Source: Bacteroidales bacterium (GTDB lineage: Bacteria > Bacteroidota > Bacteroidia > Bacteroidales > Porphyromonadaceae). Taken from it: a stretch of DNA of 64,000 bases. A model generated the notes under the pieces. It made no database searches and was not told the DNA's origin. It saw only the letters and a program-made list of their open reading frames with translations. The stretch spans positions 1 to 64,000 of the forward strand of contig SFHG01000002.1 in the NCBI GenBank assembly GCA_004555765.1, read 5' to 3'. The position numbers and the translations under genes are program-made. Below, piece by piece: positions 1 to 12,300 of the stretch (the stretch's first letter is position 1; the number at the start of each line of letters is the position of its first letter).

Positions 1-33
1 CAATTTTTAACAATACTTTAAATACTTAATACT

Positions 34-1221
<1,188 letters not shown>

Positions 1222-1232
1222 TACGCCGAAAT

Positions 1233-1312
1233 CAGAAGAGGAGAAAAGAGAATCCCCCGGCTCTTTGAGTAGATGAGCCGAAGGTAGAGAGATTACTCTT
1301 TCTCCTCTTTTA
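1233..1312 (+). terminator. Branched terminator-like hairpin after tuf
   Basis: A purine-rich arm (GAAGAGGAGAAAAGAG, from 1233) pairs with CTCTTTCTCCTCTTTT near 1296-1311. A smaller hairpin, CGGCTC/GAGCCG, sits inside. The arm ends in a short T tract. It lies only a few bases before tRNA-Trp, so it may act as a terminator, or as an attenuator or processing site if the transcript continues into the tRNA. Confidence 0.6.
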
Positions 1313-1315
1313 TAC

Positions 1316-1388
1316 ACGGGTTTAGCTCAGTTGGTAGAGCACCGGTCTCCAAAACCGGTTGTCGGGAGTTCGAGCCTCTCAACCCGTG
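1316..1388 (+). tRNA. tRNA-Trp (CCA anticodon)
   Basis: This 73-nt sequence folds as a full cloverleaf. The acceptor stem is ACGGGTT/AACCCGT with discriminator G, the D arm is GCTC/GAGC, the anticodon stem is CCGGT/ACCGG with loop CTCCAAA, and the T arm is GGGAG/CTCTC with TTCGAGC. The anticodon CCA reads UGG (tryptophan). Only CA follows the discriminator before a T tract, so part of the CCA end is probably added after transcription. The gene lies between tuf and secE, its usual place in Bacteroidota. Confidence 0.95.
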
Positions 1389-1435
1389 CACTTTTTTATC
1401 AGATAATAAATTGCATATAGGTACTTATTAGGTTC

Positions 1436-1654
1436 ATGGCAAAATCTAATGATAACTTCCTCACTCGAAGTGGCAAGTACATCAAAGCGTGCTTTGATGA
1501 GCTTCGCTATAAAGTGACGTGGCCTACCGCGAAGGAGCTGTCCAACAGTGCGGTGATAGTATTAGTTGCTTCCATAATTCTATCGCTCTTCATCTTCTTG
1601 GTGGACCAGGCATTCGAGTTCATCATGAGCGGTATCTATAAACTCGTTATTTGA
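1436..1654 (+). CDS. secE: Preprotein translocase subunit SecE
   Basis: SecE is the small membrane subunit that clamps SecY in the protein-export channel. The 72-residue product is a single-span SecE, as in most bacteria outside the enterics. It has a short basic amphipathic N-terminal part with the conserved DELRYKVTWPTAKEL stretch (about residues 21-35), then one hydrophobic helix (about 38-65). It is followed by nusG after a structured spacer of 169 bases. Its partner SecY is encoded at 17.2 kb. Confidence 0.95.
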   Translation: MAKSNDNFLTRSGKYIKACFDELRYKVTWPTAKELSNSAVIVLVASIILSLFIFLVDQAFEFIMSGIYKLVI

Positions 1655-1664
1655 ATCTCAGAGC

Positions 1665-1783
1665 GGACAGCGACTTGTCTCACTTGTGAGGCAAACATAA
1701 AGGCTGCTGTCCCGGTTTATTTTCAAACGTACAACATCACCGCTCTTAGACCTTCGGGGACGAAAGTCCTGCTTCTGGAGGTC
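1665..1783 (+). promoter_or_regulatory. Structured leader before nusG (two hairpins)
   Basis: Two hairpins lie in the secE-nusG spacer. The first pairs GGACAGC (1665-1671) with GCTGTCC (1706-1712). The second pairs GACCT (1749-1753) with AGGTC (1779-1783) and contains an inner GGAC-GAAA-GTCC stem-loop. Neither has a clear T tract, so they look more like leader structure or processing sites than terminators. The function is inferred only. Confidence 0.4.
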
Positions 1784-1823
1784 GGAGGGCACTTTCCTAC
1801 GCAAAGGAAAAGACGAGAAAAGC

Positions 1824-2393
1824 ATGAGCAAGGCTGCAGACTTTAAGTACTACGTCTTAAGAACCATCACCGGCAAGGAACAAGAAGTAGGGGATTACAT
1901 CCGCTCGATGCGCGATGTAGAGCCCCTGTTTCAGACGAACGTCAGGGATATTCTTATTCCGATGGAGACCTACTTCCAAGTCAATAAAATGGCAAAGGAA
2001 GGCAAGGTCGAACGTGTTCGTCCCTATTACTCCGGTTATGTCTTCGTTGAGGCGTGGCTTAATGGCGATACCATCTTCAAACTGCGGAGGGTTCCGAATG
2101 TACTCGGATTCCTCGGTGGAGAGACAGAGCCGGTTTCGCTCAGCGATGCTGACGTAGCTCAGTTGAAGGAAACTTCCGACCGACTCAGCGAAAAGCCCGA
2201 GAACGTCGAAGTGCATTACTCGGTGGGTGAGCGCGTGAAAGTCACCTTCGGTCCGTTCGCCGGATTTTTCGGCGAGGTGACGGAAGTCAATGACGAACGA
2301 AAGAAACTTAAGATTCTTGTCAAAGTTTTCGGTCGCGAAACGATGATGGAAGTCGACTATATGCAAGTGGAAAAGGAGAGTTTGCCGGACTGA
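1824..2393 (+). CDS. nusG: Transcription termination/antitermination protein NusG
   Basis: NusG binds RNA polymerase through its N-terminal NGN domain and couples it to Rho or the ribosome through a C-terminal KOW domain. The 189-residue product has the NGN domain at about 8-115 (YYVLRTITGKEQEVGDYI near the start) and the KOW domain at about 133-185 (VGERVKVTFGPFAGFFGEV). It sits before the L11-L1 operon, a very conserved neighbourhood. The length is normal. Confidence 0.97.
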   Translation: MSKAADFKYYVLRTITGKEQEVGDYIRSMRDVEPLFQTNVRDILIPMETYFQVNKMAKEGKVERVRPYYSGYVFVEAWLNGDTIFKLRRVPNVLGFLGGETEPVSLSDADVAQLKETSDRLSEKPENVEVHYSVGERVKVTFGPFAGFFGEVTEVNDERKKLKILVKVFGRETMMEVDYMQVEKESLPD

Positions 2394-2645
2394 TCTCTTT
2401 CTGAAGTTTGTTGCAGATCCGAAGGCAAGAAATTACGGATGCCCCGGGCGGAACGGTTACAGCCGCTGGGTGAGGCGTTAAAGGAAAGCCCAAAGAAAAA
2501 GTAGCAGGCGTTTTTTATTCGGGGTGTGTATACACACTGACTAAGGATAGGAAAGAATCGGAGCTCGATAGTCACTTTAGTGTTGTGTTCCACGGTTGTC
2601 TGAGTCCTTTTATTTACTCACACAAACAAAACAGATTTAAGAATC

Positions 2646-3089
2646 ATGGCAAAAGAAATTGCAGGACAGCTCAAACTGCAAATCAAAGGCGGTGCAGCTA
2701 ATCCTTCTCCTCCCGTTGGTCCGGCACTTGGTGCCAAGGGGATCAACATTATGGAGTTCTGCAAGCAATTCAACGCCCGTACTCAGGATAAAGCAGGACA
2801 GATCCTCCCGGTGCTCATCACCTACTATGCGGATAAGTCTTTCGACTTTATCGTAAAAACTCCTCCCGTCGCCATCCAACTTCTTGAAAAAGCAAAGAAG
2901 AAGAGCGGTAGTGCCGAGCCGAACCGCAAGAAAGTGGCTACACTGACTTGGGACGACATCCGCGCCATCGCCGAAGACAAGATGGTCGACTTGAACTGCT
3001 TCACCGTCTCCAGCGCGATGAAGCTCGTGGCAGGTACTGCAAGGAGTATGGGTATCGCTGTAAAGGGTGAATTCCCGGCTGATGTTTAA
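2646..3089 (+). CDS. rplK: 50S ribosomal protein L11
   Basis: L11 forms the GTPase-associated centre with L10-L12 and is needed for ribosome-dependent activation of RelA-type enzymes. The 147-residue product shows the N-terminal [19 protein letters not shown] segment (about 20-39) and the C-terminal rRNA-binding domain (about 75-145). A 252-base spacer separates it from nusG. L1 follows 38 bases downstream, so rplK and rplA are very likely cotranscribed. Confidence 0.99.
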   Translation: MAKEIAGQLKLQIKGGAANPSPPVGPALGAKGINIMEFCKQFNARTQDKAGQILPVLITYYADKSFDFIVKTPPVAIQLLEKAKKKSGSAEPNRKKVATLTWDDIRAIAEDKMVDLNCFTVSSAMKLVAGTARSMGIAVKGEFPADV

Positions 3090-3127
3090 GTCTTACTAAC
3101 AAGAAGAAAGAAACAGAAGAATCGATT

Positions 3128-3829
3128 ATGAGCAAACTAACGAAGAACCAAAAGTTAGCGTTAAGCAAGATCGAGCCCGGGAAAGTCTACAGCCTACAGG
3201 AAGCATCTGCACTGGTGAAAGAAATCACCACCACTAAGTTTGATGCCTCCGTGGACATAGATGTACGCCTCGGCGTAGACCCCCGCAAGGCTAACCAAAT
3301 GGTACGTGGCGTAGTGACCTTGCCTAATGGTACAGGTAAGGAAGTGCGTGTCCTCGTCCTCTGCTCTTCCGACAAGGAAGAAGAGGCCAAAGAGGCCGGC
3401 GCAGACTATGTAGGTTTGGACGAATACATTGAAAAGATCAAAGGCGGTTGGACTGACGTTGATGTCATCATCACGATGCCTGCCATCATGGGTAAAATCG
3501 GTGCGCTCGGTCGTATCCTCGGTCCGCGCGGTTTGATGCCGAACCCCAAGAGTGGAACGGTGACGAACGACATCGCAGCCGCAGTTCGTGAAGTGAAGGC
3601 GGGTAAGATCGACTTCCGCGTCGACAAAACCGGTATCGTACACTCCACTGTAGGTAAGGTCTCCTTCCCCGCAGACAAGATTTACGAGAACGCCCGCGAG
3701 TTTGTCAACAACCTCATCAAACTCAAGCCTGCTGCCGCAAAAGGCACTTACGTCAAGAGCATCTTCCTCTCCAGTACTATGAGTCCAAGCATCAAGGTAG
3801 ATCCTCGCAATATGGAGGAAGAGAAGTAA
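3128..3829 (+). CDS. rplA: 50S ribosomal protein L1
   Basis: L1 builds the mobile stalk of the large subunit near the E site and often represses its own operon. The 233-residue product has the full length and the signature region around [20 protein letters not shown] (about 121-140). The gene lies between rplK and rplJ as in nearly all bacteria. Confidence 0.98.
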   Translation: MSKLTKNQKLALSKIEPGKVYSLQEASALVKEITTTKFDASVDIDVRLGVDPRKANQMVRGVVTLPNGTGKEVRVLVLCSSDKEEEAKEAGADYVGLDEYIEKIKGGWTDVDVIITMPAIMGKIGALGRILGPRGLMPNPKSGTVTNDIAAAVREVKAGKIDFRVDKTGIVHSTVGKVSFPADKIYENAREFVNNLIKLKPAAAKGTYVKSIFLSSTMSPSIKVDPRNMEEEK

Positions 3830-3832
3830 TCG

Positions 3833-3861
3833 CTTTCGCGGTAATAGCATTGCCGCGAGAG
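3833..3861 (+). promoter_or_regulatory. Hairpin in the rplJ leader
   Basis: CTTTCGCGG pairs with CCGCGAGAG across an 11-base loop, directly after the rplA stop codon. In other bacteria the rplJ leader is the binding site of the L10-L12 complex, which represses the operon. The position fits, but I cannot confirm the L10 kink-turn motif by eye. Confidence 0.35.
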
Positions 3862-3931
3862 ATTACAACCTCTCTACACTTGAATGCCCTCGTTATTTTA
3901 TCCAAGGAATAATAAGTAAAGACACATAGAA

Positions 3932-4489
3932 ATGAAGAAGGAACTTAAGACACAGGTCATCGACCAACTCGCCGAGCTCGTCAAGAGCTACGGGAATTTC
4001 TATCTGACAGATGTCGAAGGAATGCCCGCAGACAAGACCAGTGCTCTGCGCAGAGAAGCCTTCAAGCGTGATGTCAAAGTCGTAGTGGTCAAAAACACTC
4101 TCCTCAAACTCGCTCTCGAGAGGGTCGACGGAGAAGTGTATACCCCGCTCTTTGATACCCTCAAAGGGAATACCGCGGTGATGTTCAGCGAGACCGCTAA
4201 TGCGCCCGCCAAACTCATCAAGGATTTCACGAAAGAAGACCTCAAGGCTGCTGCCAAGACCGGTGCCAAGGTTGTGCCTGCCCTCAAGAGTGCTTACGTA
4301 CAGGAAAGCATCTTCATCGGCGCGAACCAGCTCGACGCACTCGTCAACGTCAAGAGCAAGGAAGAGCTCATCGGAGACGTTATCTTTATGCTTCAAAGTC
4401 CGATCACGAACGTGGTTTCTGCCCTCGAAGGTGCGGCAGGCGGCACGATTCACGGTTTGCTGAAGAGCATCGAAGAAAAGAACGCCTAA
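3932..4489 (+). CDS. rplJ: 50S ribosomal protein L10
   Basis: L10 anchors the L12 dimers to the ribosome. The 185-residue product has an N-terminal rRNA-binding domain and a C-terminal helix for L12 docking (about 150-182). It is slightly longer than the E. coli protein, as is usual in Bacteroidota. The partner gene rplL follows after an unusually long spacer of 290 bases that contains an RPT1 repeat. Confidence 0.97.
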   Translation: MKKELKTQVIDQLAELVKSYGNFYLTDVEGMPADKTSALRREAFKRDVKVVVVKNTLLKLALERVDGEVYTPLFDTLKGNTAVMFSETANAPAKLIKDFTKEDLKAAAKTGAKVVPALKSAYVQESIFIGANQLDALVNVKSKEELIGDVIFMLQSPITNVVSALEGAAGGTIHGLLKSIEEKNA

Positions 4490-4654
4490 GAGTGTGTACC
4501 TGCCTCTTTTTCCGAAAGGGGCGGTGGCGACTCCCACTTCTCGAAGCAAGATTCTCTTGCTCTTGAATCCCGCAGAAAGACATTTTTTCAAAGTAAACGA
4601 TAAACAATCAGGACCAAAGGGAACATTTTCCCGAGCTTAGGATCAAGAAGCTTT

Positions 4655-4733
4655 TCTTGGCCTGTACAAAAAGACGAGAAGGTTCGTACCAAAAACAACA
4701 TTTCGACCCGTATCTCTTTTTTGTGCGCTATCG
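4655..4733. repeat. RPT1 dispersed element before rplL
   Basis: This degenerate cluster contains half-sites such as TTCGTACCAAAAA (from 4683) and reversed partners (CCTGTAC, ACCCGTATCTC). It resembles the better-preserved clusters at 37.5, 48.4 and 54.0 kb. It lies inside the rplJ-rplL spacer and so within a transcribed leader. Confidence 0.5.
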
Positions 4734-4779
4734 GCAGAATACACCCCACAGTCCAATCACCCAAAATACAATTACTGAA

Positions 4780-5157
4780 ATGGCTGATATCAAAGCAATC
4801 GCTGAACAACTGGTAAACCTTACCGTAGTAGAAGTAACCGAACTCAAAAACATCCTCAAGGACGAATACGGTATCGAACCCGCTGCAGCGGCAGTTGCAG
4901 TCGCAGGTCCTGCAGCAGGCGGTGACGCACCCGCAGCAGAAGAAAAAACTGCTTTTGACGTAGTCCTCAAGGCTGCCGGTGGCGCTAAGCTCCAGGTAGT
5001 GAAGGTAGTGAAAGAACAGCTCGGCATCGGTCTGAAGGAAGCAAAGGAACTCGTTGACGGCGCTCCCTCTACCGTTAAGGAAGGTGCAGACAAAGCAACT
5101 GCAGACGCACTCAAGGCCGCTCTCGAAGAAGCCGGAGCTGAGGTTGAGGTTAAGTAA
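4780..5157 (+). CDS. rplL: 50S ribosomal protein L7/L12
   Basis: L12 forms the flexible stalk that recruits translation factors. The start [19 protein letters not shown] gives 125 residues and matches the family; an upstream in-frame extension to 4657 is not conserved. The N-terminal dimerisation part (1-35), the Ala/Pro-rich hinge (about 36-53) and the C-terminal factor-binding domain with [13 protein letters not shown] are all visible. It lies between rplJ and rpoB. Confidence 0.97.
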   Translation: MADIKAIAEQLVNLTVVEVTELKNILKDEYGIEPAAAAVAVAGPAAGGDAPAAEEKTAFDVVLKAAGGAKLQVVKVVKEQLGIGLKEAKELVDGAPSTVKEGADKATADALKAALEEAGAEVEVK

Positions 5158-5195
5158 TCAACTTCCTCTTCTCCTGTGCCGATAAGCGCAGGAAT

Positions 5196-5231
5196 ATGGT
5201 TAAGAATCCCGATTCGGGGGTTCTTAACCAT
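5196..5231 (+). terminator. Attenuator/terminator between rplL and rpoB
   Basis: ATGGTTAAGAATCCC (5196-5210) pairs with GGGGTTCTTAACCAT (ending 5231) with one bulge and a very small loop. TTCGTGTCTTTTTC follows. A partial terminator at this point is known in E. coli, where it sets the ratio of ribosomal protein to polymerase subunit synthesis. The position and structure here suggest the same role. Confidence 0.75.
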
Positions 5232-5281
5232 TTCGTGTCTTTTTCTTCCCTACCCCTTTTTATCCATTTATTCCATTTCAC

Positions 5282-8200
5282 ATGGCCTCTAATTTGTCTA
5301 CACAAAGAATAAATTTTGCGTCTACAAAACATCCCATGGATTTCCCGGACTTCCTGGATATTCAGCTGAAGAGTTTCAAGGACTTCATCCAGTTGGATAC
5401 CCCGTCTGAACAGAGGAAAAACGAGGGCTTGTACAAAGTGTTTATGGAGAACTTCCCCATACACGACACGAGAAACAACTTTGTACTCGAGTTTTTGGAC
5501 TATTTCATAGATCCCCCCAGGTACACCATCGAGGAGTGCCTGACCCGAGGCCTGACCTATAATGTCCCTCTAAAGGCGAAATTGAAGCTCGAATGTACGG
5601 ATCCCGACCACATTGACTTCGACACCTCCATACAGGACGTCTACTTGGGACAAATCCCGTATATGACCCCCTCCGGCACCTTTATCATCAATGGTGCGGA
5701 GCGTGTCGTCGTATCCCAGATGCACCGTTCGCCGGGTGTCTTTTTCTCCGAAAGCGTCCACAATAACGGTACCAAGCTTTTCAGCGCCCGCATCATTCCT
5801 TTCAAGGGCTCGTGGATCGAGTTTGCCACCGATATCAGCAACGTTATGTATGCGTATATCGACCGGAAGAAAAAACTCCCCGTCACCACGTTGCTTCGTG
5901 CGATCGGATATGAGACGGACAAAGAAATCCTCGACCTCTTCGGCATCGCGGAAGAAGTCAAAGTCTCCAAGACAAACTTGAGCAAATACATCGGTCGCAG
6001 GATAGCTGCCCGTGTGCTCAACAGTTGGGTCGAAGACCTCGTGGACGAAGAGACGGGCGAAGTCGTCTCCCTCGAGCGCTATGAAGTCATAGTAGACCGC
6101 GACGACGAGATCACTGAGGAAAACATCCCCCTCATCATAGATTCCGGCTCCAAAACCATACTGCTCACAAGGGAAGGCGAAGACGGTTTGGATTACGGCA
6201 TCATCACCAATACGCTCCAGAAAGACCCCTCTAACTCGCAGAAGGAAGCGGTCTACCACATATACAAGCAGCTCCGCAGCCAGGATCCGGTCGACGAAAT
6301 GGCCGCTCAAGAGCTTATCAACAGCCTCTTTTTCTCCGACAAACGCTATGACCTCGGAGACGTAGGTCGCTACCGGATCAATAAGAAACTCAAGCTCGAC
6401 ATCAGCGAAGACATCAAGGTTCTCACCAACGAGGACATTGCTGCCATCATCACCTACCTCGTGGCACTCAAAAACGGCAAGGCGACGGTCGACGACATCG
6501 ACCACCTCTCTAACCGTCGGGTTCGCACCGTAGGCGAGCAACTTTACCAACAGTTCGGCATCGGTCTTGCCCGTATGGCAAGGACGGTTCGCGAACGAAT
6601 GAACGTCCGCGACAACGAGATATTCACGCCTGTGGATCTCATCAACGCCAAGACGATCGCCAGTGTAGTCAATTCTTTCTTCGGCACCAATCCTCTGTCC
6701 CAATTTATGGATCAGACGAACCCCCTTGCCGAAATGACCCACAAGCGCCGTCTCTCGGCACTCGGTCCCGGCGGTATATCGCGTGACCGCGCCGGCTTTG
6801 AAGTGCGAGACGTACACTACACCCACTACGGACGACTTTGCCCGATCGAGACCCCGGAAGGTCCGAACATCGGTCTTATCTCTTCGCTTTGCGTGTATGC
6901 CAAGATCAACGACCTCGGGTTTATCTCCACTCCTTACCGTGAAGTAAAGAATGGTAAGGTCGACTTCGACAACATCTCCTACTACACGGCAGAGGCGGAA
7001 GAAGACAAGACCGTCGCTCAGGGCAATGCCCCGCTTAACGATGACGGAACCTTCCGGAAAAATCAGGTCAAGGCTCGCTATGGCTCCGACTTCCCGGTCG
7101 TTGAACCGGAAGAAGTCGACCTGATGGACGTTTCTCCCATGCAGATCGCATCCATCGCCGCCTCTCTGATCCCGTTCCTCGAACACGACGACGCCCACCG
7201 TGCCCTCATGGGATCCAACATGATGCGTCAGGCCGTCCCCCTCATTCACTCCGATTCGCCTATCGTCGGTACCGGTCTCGAGCGTCGTCTCGTCACCGAC
7301 TCCCGCACTCAAATTATGGCCGAAAGGGATGGGGAAATCGTCTATGTGGATGCGACCGAGATCAAGGTCCGGTACAAATACACGGATGATGAGCGTTTTG
7401 TCAGCTTCGACGACGACATCACCACATACAAGCTCCCCAAGTGGCGCCGCACAAACCAAAGCACCACGATAGACCTTCGTCCCATTGTCCGCAAGGGCGA
7501 CAAGATCAAGAAGGGACAGCTGCTCACCGAAGGCTACTCCACGGAGGATGGCGAGCTTGCACTCGGGCGTAACCTTACCGTGGCCTATATGCCGTGGAAG
7601 GGTTACAACTACGAGGATGCCATAGTCCTCTCCGAGCGGATGGTGGCCGAAGACTACTTCACCAGCGTACACGTCGACGAATACAACCTCGAAGTGCGTG
7701 AGACGAAGCGCGGGATGGAAGAGCTCACGAGCGACATCCCCAACGTTAGCGAAGATGCTACCAAAGATCTCGACGACAGGGGTATCATCCGTGTCGGCGC
7801 CCGCGTCCACCCGGGCGACATTCTCGTGGGTAAGATTACGCCGAAGGGCGAGAGCGATCCCACTCCGGAAGAGAAACTTCTGCATGCCATCTTCGGAGAA
7901 AAGGCAGGGGATGTGAAAGATGCCTCTCTCAAGGCCAATCCTTCCCTCTCCGGTGTCGTGATCGACACGCACCTCTACTCCAAGGCCGTGAAGACAAAGA
8001 ATAGCCGTGTCACCACACGCGAAGTCAAAAACAGGCTCGAAGAGGAGGAAAATAAGGAAAAGGAAGAGCTCCTTGGTCGTATGATCGAGAAGCTGGGCGA
8101 GCTGACCAATAAAAAGGTCTCCAAGGGCGTTACCGATACTCAGGGCGTGGTCGTCGTGCCGGAAGGCACCAAGTTCACCAAGACGCTCCTCAAGCAGCTT

Positions 8201-9088
8201 CAACTCCACGAAATCAACGGCTCCGGCTGGACGGATGACGAGCACGCAAACGGTCTTATCTCGACACTGATCCGCAACTATATCGTCAAAGTCAAACTGA
8301 TCGAAAGCGACTACCGTCGCAAGCAGTTTGATGCCACCCTCGGTGACGAGCTTCCCAACGGCATTCTCCAGAATGCGAAAGTCCTCATCGCGAAGAAGAG
8401 AAAGATTCAGGTGGGGGACAAGATGGCGGGACGTCACGGTAATAAAGGTATTGTCTCCAAGATAGTGCGTCGCGAAGATATGCCCTTCCTCGAAGACGGT
8501 ACCCCTGTGGACATCTGTCTGAACCCCCTCGGTGTGCCTTCACGTATGAACCTCGGTCAGATCTTTGAAGCCGTTCTCGGCTGGGCGGGCTCTGTGCTCG
8601 GTACGAAGTTCGCCACTCCGATTTTTGATGGCGCGTCACTTGACGACCTCAACGAGTGGACCGATAAGGCCGGACTGCCCCGCTATGGCACTACTTACCT
8701 TCGTGACGGCGAGACGGGAGAGAAGTTTGACCAACCGGCGACCGTAGGGGTTACTTACTTCCTCAAGCTCGGTCATATGGTGGACGACAAGATGCACGCC
8801 CGCTCCATCGGTCCGTATTCGCTCATTACCCAGCAGCCCCTTGGCGGTAAGGCACAGTTCGGGGGACAGCGTTTCGGAGAAATGGAAGTTTGGGCACTCG
8901 AAGCATACGGTGCCGCGAACACCCTCCAGGAAATGCTCACCATCAAGAGCGACGACGTCTCCGGACGCTCCAAAGCATACGAAGCCATCGTTAAAGGTGC
9001 GCCTATGCCCAAACCCGGCATCCCCGAGTCGCTTAACGTCCTGCTCCACGAACTTCGTGGTCTCGGACTCTCGTTCGAACTCAACTGA
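5282..9088 (+). CDS. rpoB: DNA-directed RNA polymerase subunit beta
   Basis: This is the beta subunit of RNA polymerase and the target of rifamycins. The 1268-residue product has the full Bacteroidota length. The rifampicin pocket is visible around residues 465-510 ([23 protein letters not shown]). The active-centre segment [16 protein letters not shown] lies near 1046. The C-terminal part contacts rpoC. The gene is followed by rpoC after a 238-base spacer, much longer than usual, which holds an RPT1 repeat cluster. Confidence 0.99.
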   Translation: MASNLSTQRINFASTKHPMDFPDFLDIQLKSFKDFIQLDTPSEQRKNEGLYKVFMENFPIHDTRNNFVLEFLDYFIDPPRYTIEECLTRGLTYNVPLKAKLKLECTDPDHIDFDTSIQDVYLGQIPYMTPSGTFIINGAERVVVSQMHRSPGVFFSESVHNNGTKLFSARIIPFKGSWIEFATDISNVMYAYIDRKKKLPVTTLLRAIGYETDKEILDLFGIAEEVKVSKTNLSKYIGRRIAARVLNSWVEDLVDEETGEVVSLERYEVIVDRDDEITEENIPLIIDSGSKTILLTREGEDGLDYGIITNTLQKDPSNSQKEAVYHIYKQLRSQDPVDEMAAQELINSLFFSDKRYDLGDVGRYRINKKLKLDISEDIKVLTNEDIAAIITYLVALKNGKATVDDIDHLSNRRVRTVGEQLYQQFGIGLARMARTVRERMNVRDNEIFTPVDLINAKTIASVVNSFFGTNPLSQFMDQTNPLAEMTHKRRLSALGPGGISRDRAGFEVRDVHYTHYGRLCPIETPEGPNIGLISSLCVYAKINDLGFISTPYREVKNGKVDFDNISYYTAEAEEDKTVAQGNAPLNDDGTFRKNQVKARYGSDFPVVEPEEVDLMDVSPMQIASIAASLIPFLEHDDAHRALMGSNMMRQAVPLIHSDSPIVGTGLERRLVTDSRTQIMAERDGEIVYVDATEIKVRYKYTDDERFVSFDDDITTYKLPKWRRTNQSTTIDLRPIVRKGDKIKKGQLLTEGYSTEDGELALGRNLTVAYMPWKGYNYEDAIVLSERMVAEDYFTSVHVDEYNLEVRETKRGMEELTSDIPNVSEDATKDLDDRGIIRVGARVHPGDILVGKITPKGESDPTPEEKLLHAIFGEKAGDVKDASLKANPSLSGVVIDTHLYSKAVKTKNSRVTTREVKNRLEEEENKEKEELLGRMIEKLGELTNKKVSKGVTDTQGVVVVPEGTKFTKTLLKQLQLHEINGSGWTDDEHANGLISTLIRNYIVKVKLIESDYRRKQFDATLGDELPNGILQNAKVLIAKKRKIQVGDKMAGRHGNKGIVSKIVRREDMPFLEDGTPVDICLNPLGVPSRMNLGQIFEAVLGWAGSVLGTKFATPIFDGASLDDLNEWTDKAGLPRYGTTYLRDGETGEKFDQPATVGVTYFLKLGHMVDDKMHARSIGPYSLITQQPLGGKAQFGGQRFGEMEVWALEAYGAANTLQEMLTIKSDDVSGRSKAYEAIVKGAPMPKPGIPESLNVLLHELRGLGLSFELN

Positions 9089-9145
9089 CAAGAGCAATCG
9101 CACCCGTAAGACAGAAGTACTCCCGTCAGGCTGCCGGAGGAAAGG

Positions 9146-9236
9146 AGATACGTACCGGGACAATCATTTTGCACGTACCCGCTTCCTTTTCCCGGTCAGA
9201 CCCAAAAGATGCCGAGATACAGACCAAGATTCCGGA
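9146..9236. repeat. RPT1 element between rpoB and rpoC
   Basis: The element contains GATACGTACCGGGA (from 9148), a reversed CACGTACC unit near 9172-9179 and GATACAGACCAAGA near 9214. These are three half-sites of the dispersed RPT1 family. It lies inside a transcription unit that must be read through to make the beta-prime subunit. Confidence 0.7.
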
Positions 9237-9326
9237 TATGCGCGCGGGGTGAGTTTTCTCCCAACCGGGGACTTTTGTCACAAAAGATTTCTACGTTTCG
9301 ACACAAATAAATAAGGAGCATTTAAT

Positions 9327-12300
9327 ATGGCCTTCAAAAGAGATACAAAGGTAAAGACCAACTTCGACAGCATTCGCATCGGGATCTCTTCTCCGGAAGA
9401 AATCCTCGAGAGCTCCCACGGTGAAGTGCTCAAGCCGGAGACGATCAACTACCGCACCTACAAACCGGAGCGGGATGGTCTTTTCTGCGAGAGGATATTT
9501 GGTCCCGTAAAAGATTACGAGTGCCACTGTGGTAAGTACAAAGGCGTACGCTACCGCGGTGTGGTCTGCGACCGCTGCCAGGTGGAAGTGACGGAGAAAA
9601 AAGTCCGCAGAGAGCGTATGGGGCACATCAAACTCGAAGTGCCCGTGGTGCATATCTGGTTCTTCCGCTCCGTGCCCAATAAAATCGCCTACCTCCTCGG
9701 CATCCCTTCCAAGAAGCTCGAGCGCATCATTTATTACGAGAACTATGCCGTCATCAACGGTGGCGACGTGACCAATCCCGAGACCGACCAGCCCTATCAG
9801 CCCGGTGACCTCCTCTCCGAGGAAGAGTACCTCGAGATTATGGCTAATCTCCCTGCCGAGAACGCCGAGCTCCCCGCAGGAGACCCGGCGAAGTTTGAAG
9901 CCAATATCGGCGCTGAAGCCATCCTCGCCCTCCTCGAAAGGGTCAACCTCGACAAGCTCAGCTACGACCTCCGTGCGCAAGCGTCCAAGGAGTCCTCTCA
10001 GCAACGCAAAAAAGAGGCACTCAAGCGTCTTCAGGTCGTCGAGAGCTTCCGCGTCTCCAAGGGCTACAGCCGCCCCGAGTGGATGGTGATGAAAGTCGTC
10101 CCGGTTATTCCGCCGGATTTGCGCCCCCTCGTGCCTTTGGACGGCGGACGCTTTGCCACCAGCGACCTCAATGAGCTCTACCGCCGGGTCATCATCCGCA
10201 ATAACCGTCTCCGCCGCCTCATAGAGACGCGTGCGCCGCAGGTCATCCTCCGCAACGAAAAGCGTATGTTACAGGAAGCGGTGGACTCCCTTTTCGATAA
10301 CTCCGGTCGCGCCGGTGCCGTCAAGGGCGACTCCAACCGCCCCCTTAAGTCTCTCACCGACTCGCTCAAAGGGAAACAGGGACGTTTCCGCCAAAACCTC
10401 CTCGGTAAGCGCGTCGACTACTCTGCGCGTTCCGTCATCGTCGTAGGTCCCGAGCTGAAGATGCACGAATGCGGTCTGCCGAAAGAAATGGCGGCCGAAC
10501 TCTACAAACCGTTTATCATACGCCGTCTCATCGAGCGCGGCATCGTCAAGACGGTCAAGAGTGCCAAGCGCCTCGTAGACCGCCGTTCTCCCGAAGTGTG
10601 GGACATCCTCGAGCACGTCATCAAGGGACACCCCGTCCTCCTCAACCGTGCGCCGACCCTCCACCGTCTCGGTATTCAGGCTTTCCAGCCCAAACTCATC
10701 GAAGGTAAAGCCATCCAGCTCCACCCCCTCGCTTGTACCGCGTTCAACGCCGACTTCGACGGAGACCAGATGGCGGTACACCTCCCGCTCTCTAACGAAG
10801 CGATTTTGGAGGCGCAGTTCCTTATGCTCGCTTCCCACAACATCCTTAACCCCGCCAACGGCACCCCGATCACCGTGCCTTCGCAGGATATGGTCTTGGG
10901 ACTCTACTACATCACCAAGCTCCGTAAGGGTGCCAAGGGTGAAGGGCTGAAGTTTTACGGGCCGGAAGAAGCCATCATCGCTTACAATGAAGGTCACGTG
11001 GATCTCCACGCCAAGATTTGGGTTCGCGTTATGGATCTCAATGAGCAAGGGGAGAAGGAAGAAGTGCTCAAAGAGACCTCCGTGGGTCGTCTGATGTTCA
11101 ACTCTGTGGTGCCGGAAGGTATCCGCTACGTCAATGACGTGGTCGGCAAAAAGGTGCTTCGCACCATCATCGGTAACGTAATCAAGGAATGCGGCATCTC
11201 CAAGACGAGCAAGTTCCTCGACGATATCATGAGTATGGGCTTCACCATGGCCTACAAAGCCGGTCTTTCCTTCAACCTCGATGACGTGATCATACCTAAG
11301 GAAAAGGAAGAGATGATCGAAGACGGTTTCGACCAAGTGGAAGAAATCAAAGAGAACTTCGCATACGGCAATATCACCAATAACGAGCGCTACAACCAGA
11401 TTATTGACGTCTGGACGACCATCAATAACAACCTCCAGGCTGTCCTGATGAAGCAATTGAAGGAGGCCAACGACGGGTTCAACCCCATCTATATGATGAT
11501 GGACTCCGGAGCCCGCGGTTCCGCCGGGCAGATCCAGCAGCTCTCGGGTATTCGTGGTCTTATGGCCAAGCCTCAGAGAGGCAACGAAGGTGCCCAGACG
11601 ATGGAAAACCCGATCCTCTCCAACTTCAAGGAAGGACTCTCCGTGCTCGAGTACTTCATCTCTACCCACGGTGCCCGCAAGGGTCTCTCCGATACCGCGC
11701 TCAAGACGGCAGACGCAGGTTACCTCACCCGCCGTCTCGTCGACGTATCGCAGGACGTAATCATCACGGAGGAAGACTGCGGTACGCTTAGGGGTATCGT
11801 CCGCCGTGAGATCAAAGAGGGCAACACCGTCGTGGCATCCCTCTACGAACGCATCTTGGGACGCGTCTCCGTGCACGACATCGTCCACCCGATCACGGGC
11901 GAGCTCATCGTGAAAGCCGGCGAGGAGATTAAGGAAAAGGCTGCCGAAACCATTCAAGAAAGCCCAATTCAGGAAGTGGAGATCCGCTCCGTCCTTACCT
12001 GCGAAAGCAAGCACGGCGTATGCGCCAAGTGCTACGGTCGTAACCTCGCACTCAACCGCCCCGTCGAGATCGGCGAAGTCGTCGGTGTCGTCGCAGCCCA
12101 GTCCATCGGCGAGCCCGGTACGCAGCTCACGCTCCGTACCTTCCACGCAGGGGGTGTCGCATCAAGCGATACCGCAGAGCGTAACTTCAAGGCCAAGTAT
12201 GACGGGATCCTCGAGATTGACGAACTCCGTACCGTGGGCCACAAGTCTGAGGACGGCTCACAGGAGCGTGTCGTAGTCGGTCGTCAGGCAGAAATGCGTG

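Noticed and set aside
2394..2645. A riboswitch or small gene between nusG and rplK
   Set aside because: No known riboswitch core motif or plausible small reading frame is visible; it is listed only as a spacer.
5570..8437. A 955-codon open frame on the minus strand inside rpoB
   Set aside because: It is the mirror of rpoB; the GC-rich third positions and codon use of rpoB keep the opposite frame open. The product has no recognisable domain.
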